Shown: in pieces, positions 8,450-18,300 of the stretch
Layout of the letters: each line of letters opens with the position of its first letter
Numbering within the stretch: the first letter of the stretch is position 1
Assembly: GCF_003572205.1 (NCBI RefSeq)
Contig: NZ_QXNY01000004.1
Coordinates: 778,553-842,552, forward strand
Direction: 5' to 3'
Origin: Algihabitans albus
GTDB taxonomy: Bacteria; Pseudomonadota; Alphaproteobacteria; Kiloniellales; DSM-21159
DNA: 64,000 nt
Notes under the pieces: model-generated
Database searches by the model: none
What the model saw: the letters and a program-made list of their open reading frames with translations, nothing else
What the model was told of the DNA's origin: nothing
Position numbers and translations under genes: made by a program

Positions 8450-9310
8450 AGACCAAGTGCGAAGAGGGGGGGCGGATGCTCGCGTCCGCTTGCGCAGTTG
8501 GACTTTGGTGTGCCAGAGGCTGACAGCTGCCTGGCGTGTCTTCGGTGACGTGCAGCCCCTTCATGAACCGCACCTAACCCCTTCTCCGACAGCCTTTTGA
8601 GACGGCTTCCACGGCGGTTCGCCGCGCGATACCAATCCCACGTTCTTAAGAAAATTGGTCATACCACTAGACTGCCTTATTGACAGACCAAAGTTGTGGT
8701 GAGAGGATTTCAATCAGTTAGATGGCGAACGCTTACAAGGCGTCGTCGTGCGGGCAGGTGATTTGAGGGAGGCGTTGATGGTGGGCGAAGATCCCCACGC
8801 GCTTGAGATCGGTCTCGACGTGCACGCAAAGCCGGTCGGGCGGACATCTATCAAGCGAGGACGGCTCCGCTGCGGCTCCCGCGAGCGTCCGATCGCCCGC
8901 TTTCCATCTCTCTCGGCGACGCTTCGTCCACTTCCGGAAAAACACCAGGCGAGACGGAACGGCACTCCGGCAGCTCCGAGCCTAGCGCGGGAAGGTTCGG
9001 GTTTTGCGGGTGGCGGTCGTTTTCCGTCGGCCCGCGATGTGCAGAAAGTGTCGCTCCACAAGCCAAACCGTTCAATCGGCCATTCGCGGACCCATCGCGG
9101 ACGGAAGCGCTTTGCCCCTGCAGGAACGTTCCGCAGCCGGTGGAACGATCTCGATAACTATCCCCATCACGTCTCATTTTGCGCGGAAGCGCTGCAAGGA
9201 GCGGAGCATCCGTTGCTCGCGCTGCGTGGACCCGCCATGCCGTGAAGTGAAGAGTTTCGGCGGCCTCACAAGAGACCGTCTCTGCAAATAATAAAGGGAG
9301 GATCGAAGAT
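8450..9310. other. Long leader/intergenic region before the Mo-hydroxylase genes
   Basis: 860 bases with no gene I can support. Frames on both strands (for example minus 8714-9061 and plus 8748-9245) translate into Arg/Ser/Pro-rich sequence without domain signals. The region holds the FadR-type operator at 8656-8666 and a TTGACA hexamer at 8680-8685 that could be a -35 box, though no good -10 follows. If transcription starts here, the mRNA leader would be about 600 bases long. Confidence 0.4.
8656..8666. promoter_or_regulatory. FadR-type operator candidate
   Basis: The sequence TGGTCATACCA is a perfect 4-base inverted repeat around three bases and fits the published consensus for FadR-subfamily GntR regulators (TNGTNNNACNA). 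It sits between the FadR-type gene and the cluster it precedes, consistent with local control. Confidence 0.6.
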
Positions 9311-9763
9311 ATGGCGGTTGTGAGGATCAGCGGAGAGGACCGTGATCTCGATGGCCCCGACGACATGACCTTGTTGTGGGCGCTTCGAGATCTGGCTGGG
9401 CTAACCGGGACGAAGTACGGGTGCGGCGTCGGTCTCTGCGGCGCCTGCACGGTGCATGTCGACGGCGTCGCTGCGCGTAGCTGCATGCTGACCGTCGCGG
9501 AGGTTGCGGGCAAGGAAATCACGACGATCGAGGGGCTCTCGCCGACTGGCGATCACCCGGTGCAGGCGGCATGGCGTGAACTCAACGTGCCGCAGTGCGG
9601 TTTCTGCCAAGCCGGCCAGATCATGCAGGCCGCAAGTTTGCTGGCCGCGAATCCAAGCCCGACAGACCAAGAGATCCTTACCGAAATGGAAGGCAACGTC
9701 TGCCGTTGCGGCTGCTACGAGCGCATTGTCGCCGCCGTCCGTCTTGCCGCTACGGGGAGCTGA
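9311..9763 (+). CDS. (2Fe-2S) subunit of a xanthine oxidase-family molybdenum hydroxylase, IorA-like
   Basis: Small electron-transfer subunit (150 residues) that carries two [2Fe-2S] clusters from the Mo site to the external acceptor. The plant-type ferredoxin cluster ligands are Cys38, Cys43, Cys46 and Cys58 (in YGCGVGLCGACTVHV and RSCM). The second, alpha-helical cluster uses Cys96, Cys99, Cys131 and Cys133 (PQCGFCQAGQIM and NVCRCGC). The start ATG 9311 follows GGGAGG. It is separated by only three bases from the large-subunit gene, so they form an operon. Nearest named relatives are isoquinoline 1-oxidoreductase and membrane aldehyde dehydrogenase small subunits; the substrate is unknown. 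Confidence 0.93.
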   Translation: MAVVRISGEDRDLDGPDDMTLLWALRDLAGLTGTKYGCGVGLCGACTVHVDGVAARSCMLTVAEVAGKEITTIEGLSPTGDHPVQAAWRELNVPQCGFCQAGQIMQAASLLAANPSPTDQEILTEMEGNVCRCGCYERIVAAVRLAATGS

Positions 9764-9766
9764 GTC

Positions 9767-12097
9767 ATGCTGCACTATCTCGAGCAAGCCGCCATCACGA
9801 CCTCGACGACATCGCCGGGTGCCAATTGGGAAACGAGACTCGCGAAAGTTTCGCGTCGCGGATTCCTGGCCGGCGGTGCCGCCGCCTTGTCGATTGCCGC
9901 CTTCGCTGGCCCGGCCGAGGCTTTCAAGCGCTATCCCGTCGGCGGCGAGCAGATGCCCCACGGGCTGCGCGACAACCCCCTCGTCTTCGTCACGCTCTAT
10001 CCCGATGGCAGCGTCGAGATCGTCGCCCATCGATCGGAGATGGGCCAGGGCGCGCGCACCTCGCTCCCGATGGTGGTCGCCGATGAGATGGGTGCCGACT
10101 GGTCGCGTGTAACCCTGATCCAGGCCGAGGGTAACGAGCCGAAGTACGGTAATCAGGATACCGACGGTTCGCGGTCCATGCGGCATCACCTGCAGAGTAT
10201 GAGACAGATCGGAGCGTCGGTCCGGCTCATGCTCGCGAGAGCGGCGGCCGAGCAATGGGGTGTCGAGATCGACAAGGTCGAGGTTGGCGTCCATGAGGTT
10301 TCGAGCGGTGCCAACTTGGCCGGCTTCGGCGAGCTGGCGGCGGCGGCGATGCTGCAGCCGGTCCCGGCCTTCGAGGAGCTGTCCTTCAAGGAGGAGTCCG
10401 AGTTCCGCTACATCGGTAAGGGCAATGTGGAGATCTACGATCTGCACGACATCACCACCGGTAAGGCCATCTACGGCGCCGATGTGAGGCTGCCGGGCAT
10501 GAAGTTCGCCGTGATCGCGCGTCCGCCGGTCGTCGGCGGCAAGGTCCGAAGTTTCGACGCGCGTCGGGCATTGGAGCTTCCCGGTGTCGAGCAGGTGATG
10601 GAATTGCCGGGGTCGATCCCGCCGGCCAAGTTCGCCCCGCTCGGGGGCGTTGCAGTCATCGCCAGCAACACCGATGCCGCGATCAAGGGCCGCGATGCGC
10701 TCGAGATCGAGTGGGACGATGGCCCCCATGGCGGTTACAACTCCGCAGCCTTTCTGGCCGAGATGCGCGAGACCGCCAAGAAACCAGGCGAAATACTGCG
10801 CGATGAGGGGGACGTCGACGCAGCCTTCGGATCGGCGGCGCGTTCCTTCGCACGGGAGTACTCTCAGGCTCACATGGTGCACGCCGCCATGGAACCGCTG
10901 GTTTCCGTCGCGAACGTCACCAACAGCGGCGCCGAGCTTTGGGCCCCGGTACAGTCTCCGTCGGCCGCCCGGCAGGACGTTGCGACGGCACTCGGTATGG
11001 ACATGTCGGACGTCAGGATGAATGTCACCTTGCTGGGCGGCGGCTTCGGGCGGAAGTCGAAATGTGACGACGTGATCGAGGCCGCGCTGATCAGTCAGGC
11101 GATCGGCTCACCCGTCAAGGTCCAGTGGACTCGGGAAGACGACATTCGTCACAGCTTCAACCACACCACCTCGGTGGAGCGGATCGAGGTCGCGCTCGAT
11201 GCCTCGGACAAGATCGTCGCCTGGCGCCATAACTCCGTGGCGCCCTCGATCCTCTCGACCTTCGCACCGGACAGCGGTCATCAGTTCTTCATCGAGTCCG
11301 GCATGGGACACGTCGACATGCCGTTCGAGATCCCGAACGTGCGCTGCGAGAACGGCAAGGCGATGGCGCATACCCGGATCGGTTGGTTCCGCGCGGTCTC
11401 GAACATCCCGCGTGCCTGGGCGATCCAGTCATTTGCCGCCGAACTCGCGGATGAGCTCGGCAAGGATCAGCGCGAGATGCTGCTGGAGTTGATCGGTGCC
11501 GATCGCCAGCTCGACCCGGAAGCTCAAGGTTTCCCCGATGACTACTGGAACTACGGCGAAACCTATTCCGCCTATCCCATCGACACCAAACGCCTGAAGG
11601 GCGTGTTGAACCTCGCGGCCGACAAGGCCGGTTGGGGCGCAGAGATGCTGGCCGGCGAGGGCTGGGGTCTCGCGGTTCATCGCTCCTTCGTCACCTACGT
11701 CGCTTCCGCGGTGCGTGTGAAGATCGAGGAGGGTCGGATCACCGTGCCCGAGGTGCATATGGCCGTCGACTGCGGCTTTGCCGTAAACCCGGAACGTATC
11801 CGCAGCCAAATGGAAGGTTCCGCGGTGATGGGGATGACGCTCGCGCTCCACAGCGGCGTCACCTACGAGAACGGTGCCGTCGTCCAGTCGAACTTCAACG
11901 ACTACCCCATGGTCCGCTCGACCAACTTCCCGAAGAAAGTCCACACCCACATCGTCGAGCATCCCTTCTCCGTGCATGCATCGGGAGTGGGGGAGCCCGG
12001 ATTGCCGCCGATCGCACCGGCACTTGCCAACGCGGTCTTCAACGCGACCGGCAAGCGACTGCGCGACCTGCCGATGGGCGATACCGTCGAGACTTGA
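9767..12097 (+). CDS. Molybdopterin-binding large subunit of Mo hydroxylase, IorB-like, Tat-exported
   Basis: Catalytic subunit (776 residues) expected to bind molybdopterin cytosine dinucleotide and hydroxylate an aldehyde or N-heterocycle. A twin-arginine signal (SRRGFLAGG, Arg30-Arg31, then a hydrophobic stretch) indicates export as a folded cofactor-loaded complex, with IorA probably carried along. Later motifs include SEMGQGARTSLPMVVADEMG, LLGGGFGRKSKCD and the C-terminal GVGEPGLPP, whose Glu743 fits the catalytic base of the xanthine oxidase family. No third (cytochrome c) subunit follows directly, unlike in acetic acid bacterial aldehyde dehydrogenases. The nearby PQQ alcohol dehydrogenase suggests an aldehyde substrate, but this is inference. 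Confidence 0.92.
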   Translation: MLHYLEQAAITTSTTSPGANWETRLAKVSRRGFLAGGAAALSIAAFAGPAEAFKRYPVGGEQMPHGLRDNPLVFVTLYPDGSVEIVAHRSEMGQGARTSLPMVVADEMGADWSRVTLIQAEGNEPKYGNQDTDGSRSMRHHLQSMRQIGASVRLMLARAAAEQWGVEIDKVEVGVHEVSSGANLAGFGELAAAAMLQPVPAFEELSFKEESEFRYIGKGNVEIYDLHDITTGKAIYGADVRLPGMKFAVIARPPVVGGKVRSFDARRALELPGVEQVMELPGSIPPAKFAPLGGVAVIASNTDAAIKGRDALEIEWDDGPHGGYNSAAFLAEMRETAKKPGEILRDEGDVDAAFGSAARSFAREYSQAHMVHAAMEPLVSVANVTNSGAELWAPVQSPSAARQDVATALGMDMSDVRMNVTLLGGGFGRKSKCDDVIEAALISQAIGSPVKVQWTREDDIRHSFNHTTSVERIEVALDASDKIVAWRHNSVAPSILSTFAPDSGHQFFIESGMGHVDMPFEIPNVRCENGKAMAHTRIGWFRAVSNIPRAWAIQSFAAELADELGKDQREMLLELIGADRQLDPEAQGFPDDYWNYGETYSAYPIDTKRLKGVLNLAADKAGWGAEMLAGEGWGLAVHRSFVTYVASAVRVKIEEGRITVPEVHMAVDCGFAVNPERIRSQMEGSAVMGMTLALHSGVTYENGAVVQSNFNDYPMVRSTNFPKKVHTHIVEHPFSVHASGVGEPGLPPIAPALANAVFNATGKRLRDLPMGDTVET

Positions 12098-12185
12098 TCG
12101 GTTTCGTCGCTGACCGGGCGTGCGCGTCCAAAAAAGGAAGAACTCAAGACGTCTCCCAACAAGAAAAATTTGGAGGAAACATCTT

Positions 12186-13976
12186 ATGAGGACGGTTCGA
12201 TCGAAGCTGCTGCTCGCCTGCAGTACGCTAGCCTTCAGTTTGGCTTCCCTTCAGGCTTTCGGGCAAACCTTGAACCGGGTCAATCAGGAGATCACTGACT
12301 ACAGCCCTGTTACGAAAGAGCGTCTCATTGAAGCCGATCCAAGTGACTGGCTGCTCCCGAAAGGCAACTACGAAGGGTGGATGCACAGCGCGCTCGATCA
12401 GATCAACACCGAGAACGTTCGGCAGCTCACGCCCGTCTGGACCTATTCGACGGGTGTCGATTCAGGTCATCAGGCTCCGGCCCAGGTGAACGATGGCGTG
12501 ATGTTCATCACCACGCCGTACAATCACGTCATCGCCCTCGATGCGAAGACCGGTCAGCTTTTCTGGCGATACGAGCATGACAACCCGAGCGATCTGGGCG
12601 TCATGCACAACACGGCCCGCGGTGTCGCGCTGTGGGAGGATAAGGTCTTTGCCGCCGGCCTCGACGGAACCTTGAACGCGCTTGACGCGAGAACCGGCGA
12701 ACGCCTCTGCCAGAACGTCATCGGCGACTGGAGCATCGGTGCCTACATCACCTCTGCGCCAATGCCGATCGAAGGCAAGATCATGGTCGGTCCGTCTGGT
12801 GGCGAGTTCGGTGTTCGTGGGTTCTTGGAAGCGACCGATGCCGACACTTGCGAGACGGTGTGGAGAACCTACAGCGTTCCCGGTCCCGGCGAAGCGGGCC
12901 ATGAGACCTGGCTCAAGGAAGGTCAGCGTCCCGACGCCTGGAAGTACGGCGGCGGCAGTATGTGGATGCCGGGGAACTATGATCCGGAGACTGGGGTGCT
13001 CTACTGGGGCGTCGGCAATGGATCGCCGTGGCTCGGCGACCAACGCCCCGGCGACAACCTCTACGTCGCCTCGGCGCTCGCGATGGACCCCGAGGACGGC
13101 GAGATCGTCGGGCATCACCAGTACCACTGGAACGACTCCTGGGACTGGGCCGCGATGAACGCCCCCATGCTGCTGGACTTCGAGCACGACGGCAGCACCG
13201 TCAAGGGACTGATGTCACCCCAGCGCAACGGCTACATGTTCTGGATGGAACGCATGCCGGACGGCGAGATCAAGTACCTGGAGGGCAAGCCGTACGTCTA
13301 CAACAACGTCTTCACGGAACTCGATCCCGAGACAGGGCGTCCCTCCTACGACCCGAACCATACTCCGGTAACGGGAAAGCGGGTGGGCTATTGCCCGAGC
13401 CTCTGGGGTGGAAAGAACTGGCCCTATGAAGCCTTTAATCCGCAGACCGGCCTGATGTACGTCCCGGCGAACGAAAACCTCTGCAACTCTTTCATCGGGA
13501 TTTGGCAGGACGATGTCGACCCGGCTTCCGGCCAGTTCTGGGCTGGGATCGATATTCCGGACTTGGACGTTTATGTCAACGACCCGAGCAAGGGCGTCGG
13601 ACAGCTCCAGGCTTGGGATGTGAACACCCGCGAGATGGTCTGGCAGCACGACTTCGGCAAGACGATGAACTGGGGTCCGGTTCTGTCGACCGCCGGTGGC
13701 CTGGTATTTGGAGCCGGTACGAACGACAGGAAGTTGCGGGCCTTCGACGCCGTAAGCGGTGAGATCTTGTGGGAGTTCCCGCTGAACTCGACGGCCATCG
13801 CACCGCCGGTCAGCTACACTGTGGATGGCAAGCAGTACATCGCAGTCACCGCCGGCTATGGCGTCGACGCGCAGTGGACCAACGGTGTGCTGGCGGCCAA
13901 GGACGAGACCAACGAGTGGATCGCAGACGTGCCCGAAGGCGGTGTCGTCTGGGTCTTCGCGCTTCCTGAGAGCTAA
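12186..13976 (+). CDS. PQQ-dependent alcohol dehydrogenase (methanol/ethanol family quinoprotein)
   Basis: Periplasmic eight-bladed propeller enzyme of 596 residues that oxidises an alcohol to an aldehyde. ATG 12186 follows GGAGG and starts a signal peptide (hydrophobic ACSTLAFSLASLQAFGQ). An in-frame upstream start at 12120 lacks these. Likely active-site residues are Glu207 (GGEFGVRG), Asn278 (VGNGSPW) and the catalytic Asp320 (SWDWAAMN). Position +2 from Asp320 is Ala322, not Asp, so the metal is predicted to be calcium rather than a lanthanide. The adjacent-cysteine disulfide typical of methanol and ethanol dehydrogenases is absent: the usual Cys-Cys place before NTARGVAL reads VM. There is no fused cytochrome domain, so an external electron acceptor is needed. 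Confidence 0.92.
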   Translation: MRTVRSKLLLACSTLAFSLASLQAFGQTLNRVNQEITDYSPVTKERLIEADPSDWLLPKGNYEGWMHSALDQINTENVRQLTPVWTYSTGVDSGHQAPAQVNDGVMFITTPYNHVIALDAKTGQLFWRYEHDNPSDLGVMHNTARGVALWEDKVFAAGLDGTLNALDARTGERLCQNVIGDWSIGAYITSAPMPIEGKIMVGPSGGEFGVRGFLEATDADTCETVWRTYSVPGPGEAGHETWLKEGQRPDAWKYGGGSMWMPGNYDPETGVLYWGVGNGSPWLGDQRPGDNLYVASALAMDPEDGEIVGHHQYHWNDSWDWAAMNAPMLLDFEHDGSTVKGLMSPQRNGYMFWMERMPDGEIKYLEGKPYVYNNVFTELDPETGRPSYDPNHTPVTGKRVGYCPSLWGGKNWPYEAFNPQTGLMYVPANENLCNSFIGIWQDDVDPASGQFWAGIDIPDLDVYVNDPSKGVGQLQAWDVNTREMVWQHDFGKTMNWGPVLSTAGGLVFGAGTNDRKLRAFDAVSGEILWEFPLNSTAIAPPVSYTVDGKQYIAVTAGYGVDAQWTNGVLAAKDETNEWIADVPEGGVVWVFALPES

Positions 13977-14002
13977 GCACCGAAAATCCTGCGGGAGACT
14001 CT

Positions 14003-14031
14003 GGCAAGCCGGATCTGCGGTCCGGCTTGCC
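14003..14031 (+). terminator. Strong hairpin between the PQQ dehydrogenase and Rieske genes
   Basis: GGCAAGCCGGA (14003-14013) pairs perfectly with TCCGGCTTGCC (14021-14031) around a 7-base loop. Flanking GGAGAC and GTCTCC extend the stem. No T-tract follows, so it may only partly stop transcription or protect the 3' end of the upstream mRNA. Confidence 0.55.
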
Positions 14032-14126
14032 TGTCTCCACGGGCGACAGTCGAAATGAAATTCCTGAGTTTCGCCAATCCGCGGCGATCTCGGTTGAACG
14101 TGCGACAGACGTGGGAGATCGACTAA

Positions 14127-14807
14127 ATGGTGTCTTTCAAGAACTCTGAAGACGGGAACTGCAACGACACGGCCGAGGGCTGCGGGTGCTCGGGGCCTGC
14201 CAGCGAAGGCGTCGGGACGGAAAGCCGTCGAACGGTCGTGAAGAGCTTCCTGCTGGCCGCTTTCGCCTTCAAGGGATTGGTTTCAGCCCGGTCCGCGCTG
14301 GCCGATACGGCGGCCTTGCCGGACGAGGAGAAGAGGAAGCTCCCGCCGCAGGTGGGCGACCGCCTGACCTATTTCAGCAAGAGACGGCGTGGGCCCTTCC
14401 TGAAACTCGAGGATCTGGAGACGGCCGGCAAGCAGCTGGTGGTGGTTCCCATCGAGAAGGAAAGTGGAATTGTCCGCGATGGATCGCGTCACAACCAGAT
14501 CCTTCTGCAACGTTTCGATACCTCGGACCTGATGCCGGACACATTGGCCAACTCCGGTGACGGGGCGGTGGCCTACTCGGCCATCTGCACGCACAACGGC
14601 TGTCCAGTGACGGCGTGGGACAGAGATGCCCAAACCTTCATGTGCCCCTGTCATCAAAGTCAGTTCAATCCGAAGAACGCCGCTTCGGTCGTGGAAGGTC
14701 CGGCGCCGCGCGAGCTGCCCGCCCTCCCGCTTCGTGTCGAGAACGGCGAAATCGTCGTGGCCGATGCATTCACCGCCCGCGTGGGTCATGGCCGGAAAGG
14801 AAGCTGA
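14127..14807 (+). CDS. Tat-exported Rieske [2Fe-2S] protein
   Basis: Electron-transfer protein of 226 residues. The N-terminus is Cys-rich (five Cys within about 22 residues) and then has a twin-arginine motif (ESRRTVVKSFLLAAFAF, Arg34-Arg35) with an Ala-rich hydrophobic part. The cluster motifs are CTHNGC (Cys154, His156) and CPCHQSQF (Cys173, His176); Cys159 and Cys175 would make the disulfide found in high-potential bc1-type Rieske centres. It is not next to cytochrome b or c1 genes, so it is not a standard bc1 subunit. Its place between the PQQ dehydrogenase and a di-heme peroxidase-like protein suggests a role as electron carrier for this cluster (inference). Confidence 0.9.
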   Translation: MVSFKNSEDGNCNDTAEGCGCSGPASEGVGTESRRTVVKSFLLAAFAFKGLVSARSALADTAALPDEEKRKLPPQVGDRLTYFSKRRRGPFLKLEDLETAGKQLVVVPIEKESGIVRDGSRHNQILLQRFDTSDLMPDTLANSGDGAVAYSAICTHNGCPVTAWDRDAQTFMCPCHQSQFNPKNAASVVEGPAPRELPALPLRVENGEIVVADAFTARVGHGRKGS

Positions 14808-14814
14808 GAGAGCG

Positions 14815-15309
14815 ATGACGATCCGGTTCGGCCCCGCAGCTGACGGGAGCGGCAAGCGTCGGCGTTTCACCGGCTGCTTCGTGGCGGCACTCTGTCTGCT
14901 TCTGCTTGCTCAACCTGGTAACACAGTTCAGGCCGCGACGCCGATCACGGGCGTGAGTTGCGGCGGTGGCTTCTTCGTCAAGATACGCAGTCACGAGGTT
15001 TTCTGGATTCAGACCGAAGAAGAGAAACGGACGTCCGTCTACAATGGCGGATCGCCGATCTTTGCAATGGCGCAGTGTGGAACGGGCGTCTTGACGGTTT
15101 TCGGAACGGGCGATCAGGAAACCCGGAACTATGACATCTACCATAGTCCCGACTGTCGGAAGATCGGAGAGGCCGGCGGCAACACGACCCTGGTTCACAG
15201 CAGTCCTCTGCAGGTCACCAGGATCACGCCCGAAGAGTCAGGCGTCAGTCTGCGGTTTTCAGATGGTAGCGTCGTGCGCAGCGACATCTGCAGCTTGCCG
15301 GGAAGGTAG
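14815..15309 (+). CDS. Small secreted cysteine-containing protein of unknown function
   Basis: I do not recognise this 164-residue protein. The ATG at 14815 lies seven bases after the Rieske stop with GAGAG upstream. A signal peptide is clear (RRR, then FTGCFVAALCLLLLAQPG, cleavage near VQA-AT). The mature part has four Cys (in GVSCGGG, MAQCGTG, SPDCRK, SDICSL) that could form two disulfides, and a predicted all-beta pattern. Tight spacing with the genes on both sides (7 and 5 bases) places it in the same operon as the Rieske protein and the MauG fusion. Confidence 0.75.
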   Translation: MTIRFGPAADGSGKRRRFTGCFVAALCLLLLAQPGNTVQAATPITGVSCGGGFFVKIRSHEVFWIQTEEEKRTSVYNGGSPIFAMAQCGTGVLTVFGTGDQETRNYDIYHSPDCRKIGEAGGNTTLVHSSPLQVTRITPEESGVSLRFSDGSVVRSDICSLPGR

Positions 15310-15314
15310 AGGCC

Positions 15315-18300
15315 ATGCCGCCGTGCGAGCGACTGCGTCTCCTCTTTACCCGACTGGCTAAAGCGGCGGTCTGCCTTGTCTTGCTGTGGCCTCCCGGTCT
15401 TTCGTCTGAGGTCGAGGCGGAGGACGGGCTCTTTTCGGAGGACGCCCTTCTCGACGCGCAGCTGGATCTGATAAAGGCGCGTCACGGAGCGGATCTCTTT
15501 CTCGACTCCGACGATCTGCCCGCGCCAGCAAGCCCGGGCCTGGTGAAGTTGGGGCGGGAGCTCTTCTTCAGCAAGTCGCTCAGCGGGAACATGGACGTCG
15601 CCTGCGCGAGTTGTCATCACCCGCTTCTTGCCGGCGGGGACAAACTCAGTCTCCCAGTCGGCGAGAGCGCTTACGATCCGGACCTGTTGGGACCGGGGCG
15701 GTGGCACGACTGGAGGGCGTCGGGCGACCCGAAGGCGAATGGCGCACCCAATGTGCCCCGGCACTCGCCGACGACCTTCAACAGCGGGCTCTATCGGCAT
15801 GCGATGTTCTACGATGGGCGCCTTTTTCTGCTCGACCCCGACAGGCCGGAACTGGGTCTGGCGGCGCGGCATCGAACGCCCGACAGCGTCCTGCTGCACG
15901 CGGACCCCGGTGCAGGCAGGAGCATCATGGCTTCGCAGGCACGCTTTCCCGTGGTGTCTCCGCAGGAGATGCAGGGCTTTCACTTCGGAGCCGACCGGTC
16001 TCACGAGGAAGTGCGCGATGCTCTGGTCGATCGACTGAGAGGGACCACGGGTGAATTGTCCAGGAACGCCTGGCTGACATGGTTCCGTGAGGCCTTTCAG
16101 GCACCGGACGGCACGGCCGCCGAGCTGATCACCTTCGAAAACCTGCAGGATGCGCTGGCTGCCTACCAGGATTCGCAGATCTTCGTTGACAACGATTGGA
16201 CTGCATACCTGGCTGGCGACGAAAGCCGCCTCGATACGCAGGAAAGGCGGGGAGCGGCGATCTTCTTCCTGCCTCCTGAGCAGGGAGGGGTGGGCTGCGC
16301 CGTTTGCCATACGCCACCGATCTTCTCCGATGAGAAGTTTCACAATATCGCGGTGCCGCAGTTCGGTCGCGGTATCCAAGCGGACGGCCAGGATTTCGGC
16401 CGCCGTGGTGTGACCCAAAGAGACGAGGATCGTTTTCGCTTCCGGACGCCTTCCTTGTTCAACGTCGCGCGAACCATGCCCTACGGACATACCGGGGCGT
16501 TTCTTGATTTGCGCGATATGCTGGATCATCATCTGGACCCCCAGCAGTCGATCTCTCGTTTCGATTTCGATTTCAGCGATAACGGTCAGCTTCGCCATGT
16601 GAGTTCGCTCTACGCGAATGCCGAGTCCTTGACCCGTGCGGCGCTTCGCGATCTCGAGAAAAAACAGTCGCTCGGCCTGAGTGCCTTGCCGTCGGGTCTG
16701 GAGCTTTCGGACGCGGACGTCGATGCGCTCGAGCGTTTCCTGCATGCCTTGACCGACCCCTGTCTCGACAGCCACAGCTGTCTGAGTCACTTGAGTCCCG
16801 ATGAAGACGAGCCAAGCCCCGACAACAACCGTCTGGTCGCGCGCTTTGCACCGCATGGGCCGCCTCCCTCTGGGCTCGCGACGGAACGTCATGCCGATGA
16901 GACGCCCCGATCCGGCCGTCACGATCCGCAAGTCGGAAGCGCGGACCCCGTAGTACGAACTGACTGTACGCACGGCCTGCCGGGCGCGAATGCCGGCGGT
17001 TTCGTCTTCGACGAGGTGGCGCTGGAGGCCGGACTCACGGCGAGGCATCAGGTTTCCTGGGAGCTCTATAGGTTCGAGACGGCGCAGCGTGTGCTCTTTA
17101 CCGGCGGTGTCGCCGCCGGCGACCTGGATGGCGACTGTTGGCCGGACATCTATTATCCGACGGGGGATACCGCCGCCGATGTTCTCTACCGCAATGACGG
17201 AAGCGGTGGGTTCGAGGATATCTCGGAAGCCTGGGGTATCGTGAAGACGGACTTTTCGAACGGTGCGGCGATGGCCGACCTGGATGGCGATGGCCACCTC
17301 GACCTGATCACGACGAATATCGTGCACCCCGAAAAGCCTTCGATCCTGGGACAAGCCTCTGGAGCGGAGCGATCGCAGATCCCGACGATCTATCGCAACG
17401 AGGACGGGGAGCGGTTTTCCCTATGGCACGGCTTGGGAATCGGGGCCGATTTCACGAGCTGGTCCTTCTCGTTTGGAGACTACGACGCGGATGGCGACCT
17501 CGATGCGCTCTCCACGCATTGGCGTGGACCGGGCTTGGGCGGAGCGCAACCGAACCATCTCTGGAGGAACAACGGTGCCGACGAAGGCAAAGCCTTCACG
17601 CCGGAGGATCGTCCCGCGGGTCTGCTGGGCATGGTTGGCAAGTCGGACTTCACCTTCACCGGAACCTTCTCGGATTTCGATCTGGACGGCCGGCCCGATA
17701 TTCTCATGGCGTCGGACTTCGAAAGCAGCCAAGTCTACAGAAATCTGGGGAATGGCCGCTTCGCCAACGTGACCGCGGCCAACGAGATCAGCGACGAGAA
17801 CGGCATGGGCTCCGCCGTCGCCGACTACGACAACGATGGGGATCTGGACTGGTTCGTCAGTAGCATCTGGGATCCCAACGGATTCGCCGAGGGAACCTGG
17901 GGCGTCACCGGAAACCGGTTGTATCGGAACGACCGGGGTGTGTTCGTCAATGCGACAAAGGCGTCCGGCGTTACCGAAGGCTACTGGGGATGGGGTGCAT
18001 GCTTCGCCGACTTCAACAACGATGCCTGGCCCGATCTGTTCCACGTGAATGGCTTCGATCTGCAGACCCAGATGGCACGCCATCTCGGACCGCCGCAGGT
18101 TTTCGTATCCTTGCGGCGCTCGATGCTGGAGTTCGAGAAAACGCCGAGCAGACTTTTCATGTCAGATCGAGAGGGTGGGTTCGTCGAGCGTTCCGCGGCG
18201 TGGGGCATTACGGATACGAAGTCGGGACGGGGCGTCGTTTGCTTCGACTATGACCGCGATGGCGACGTGGACATCCTGGTGAGCAATCACAACGACCGGC

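Noticed and set aside
8851..9522. 223-codon minus-strand frame upstream of and over iorA
   Set aside because: Ser/Arg/Thr-rich and antisense to the conserved Fe-S subunit in its first third.
9401..10882. 493-codon minus-strand frame across iorA/iorB
   Set aside because: Shadow of the Mo-hydroxylase genes; the plus-strand product has clear cofactor motifs.
12186..13976. Lanthanide-dependent (XoxF-type) enzyme
   Set aside because: The residue two places after catalytic Asp320 is Ala, not the Asp needed for lanthanide binding.
15195..17354. 719-codon open frame on the minus strand
   Set aside because: It is antisense to the MauG/FG-GAP fusion, has no domains and an Arg/His/Val-rich composition typical of the shadow of a GC-rich gene.
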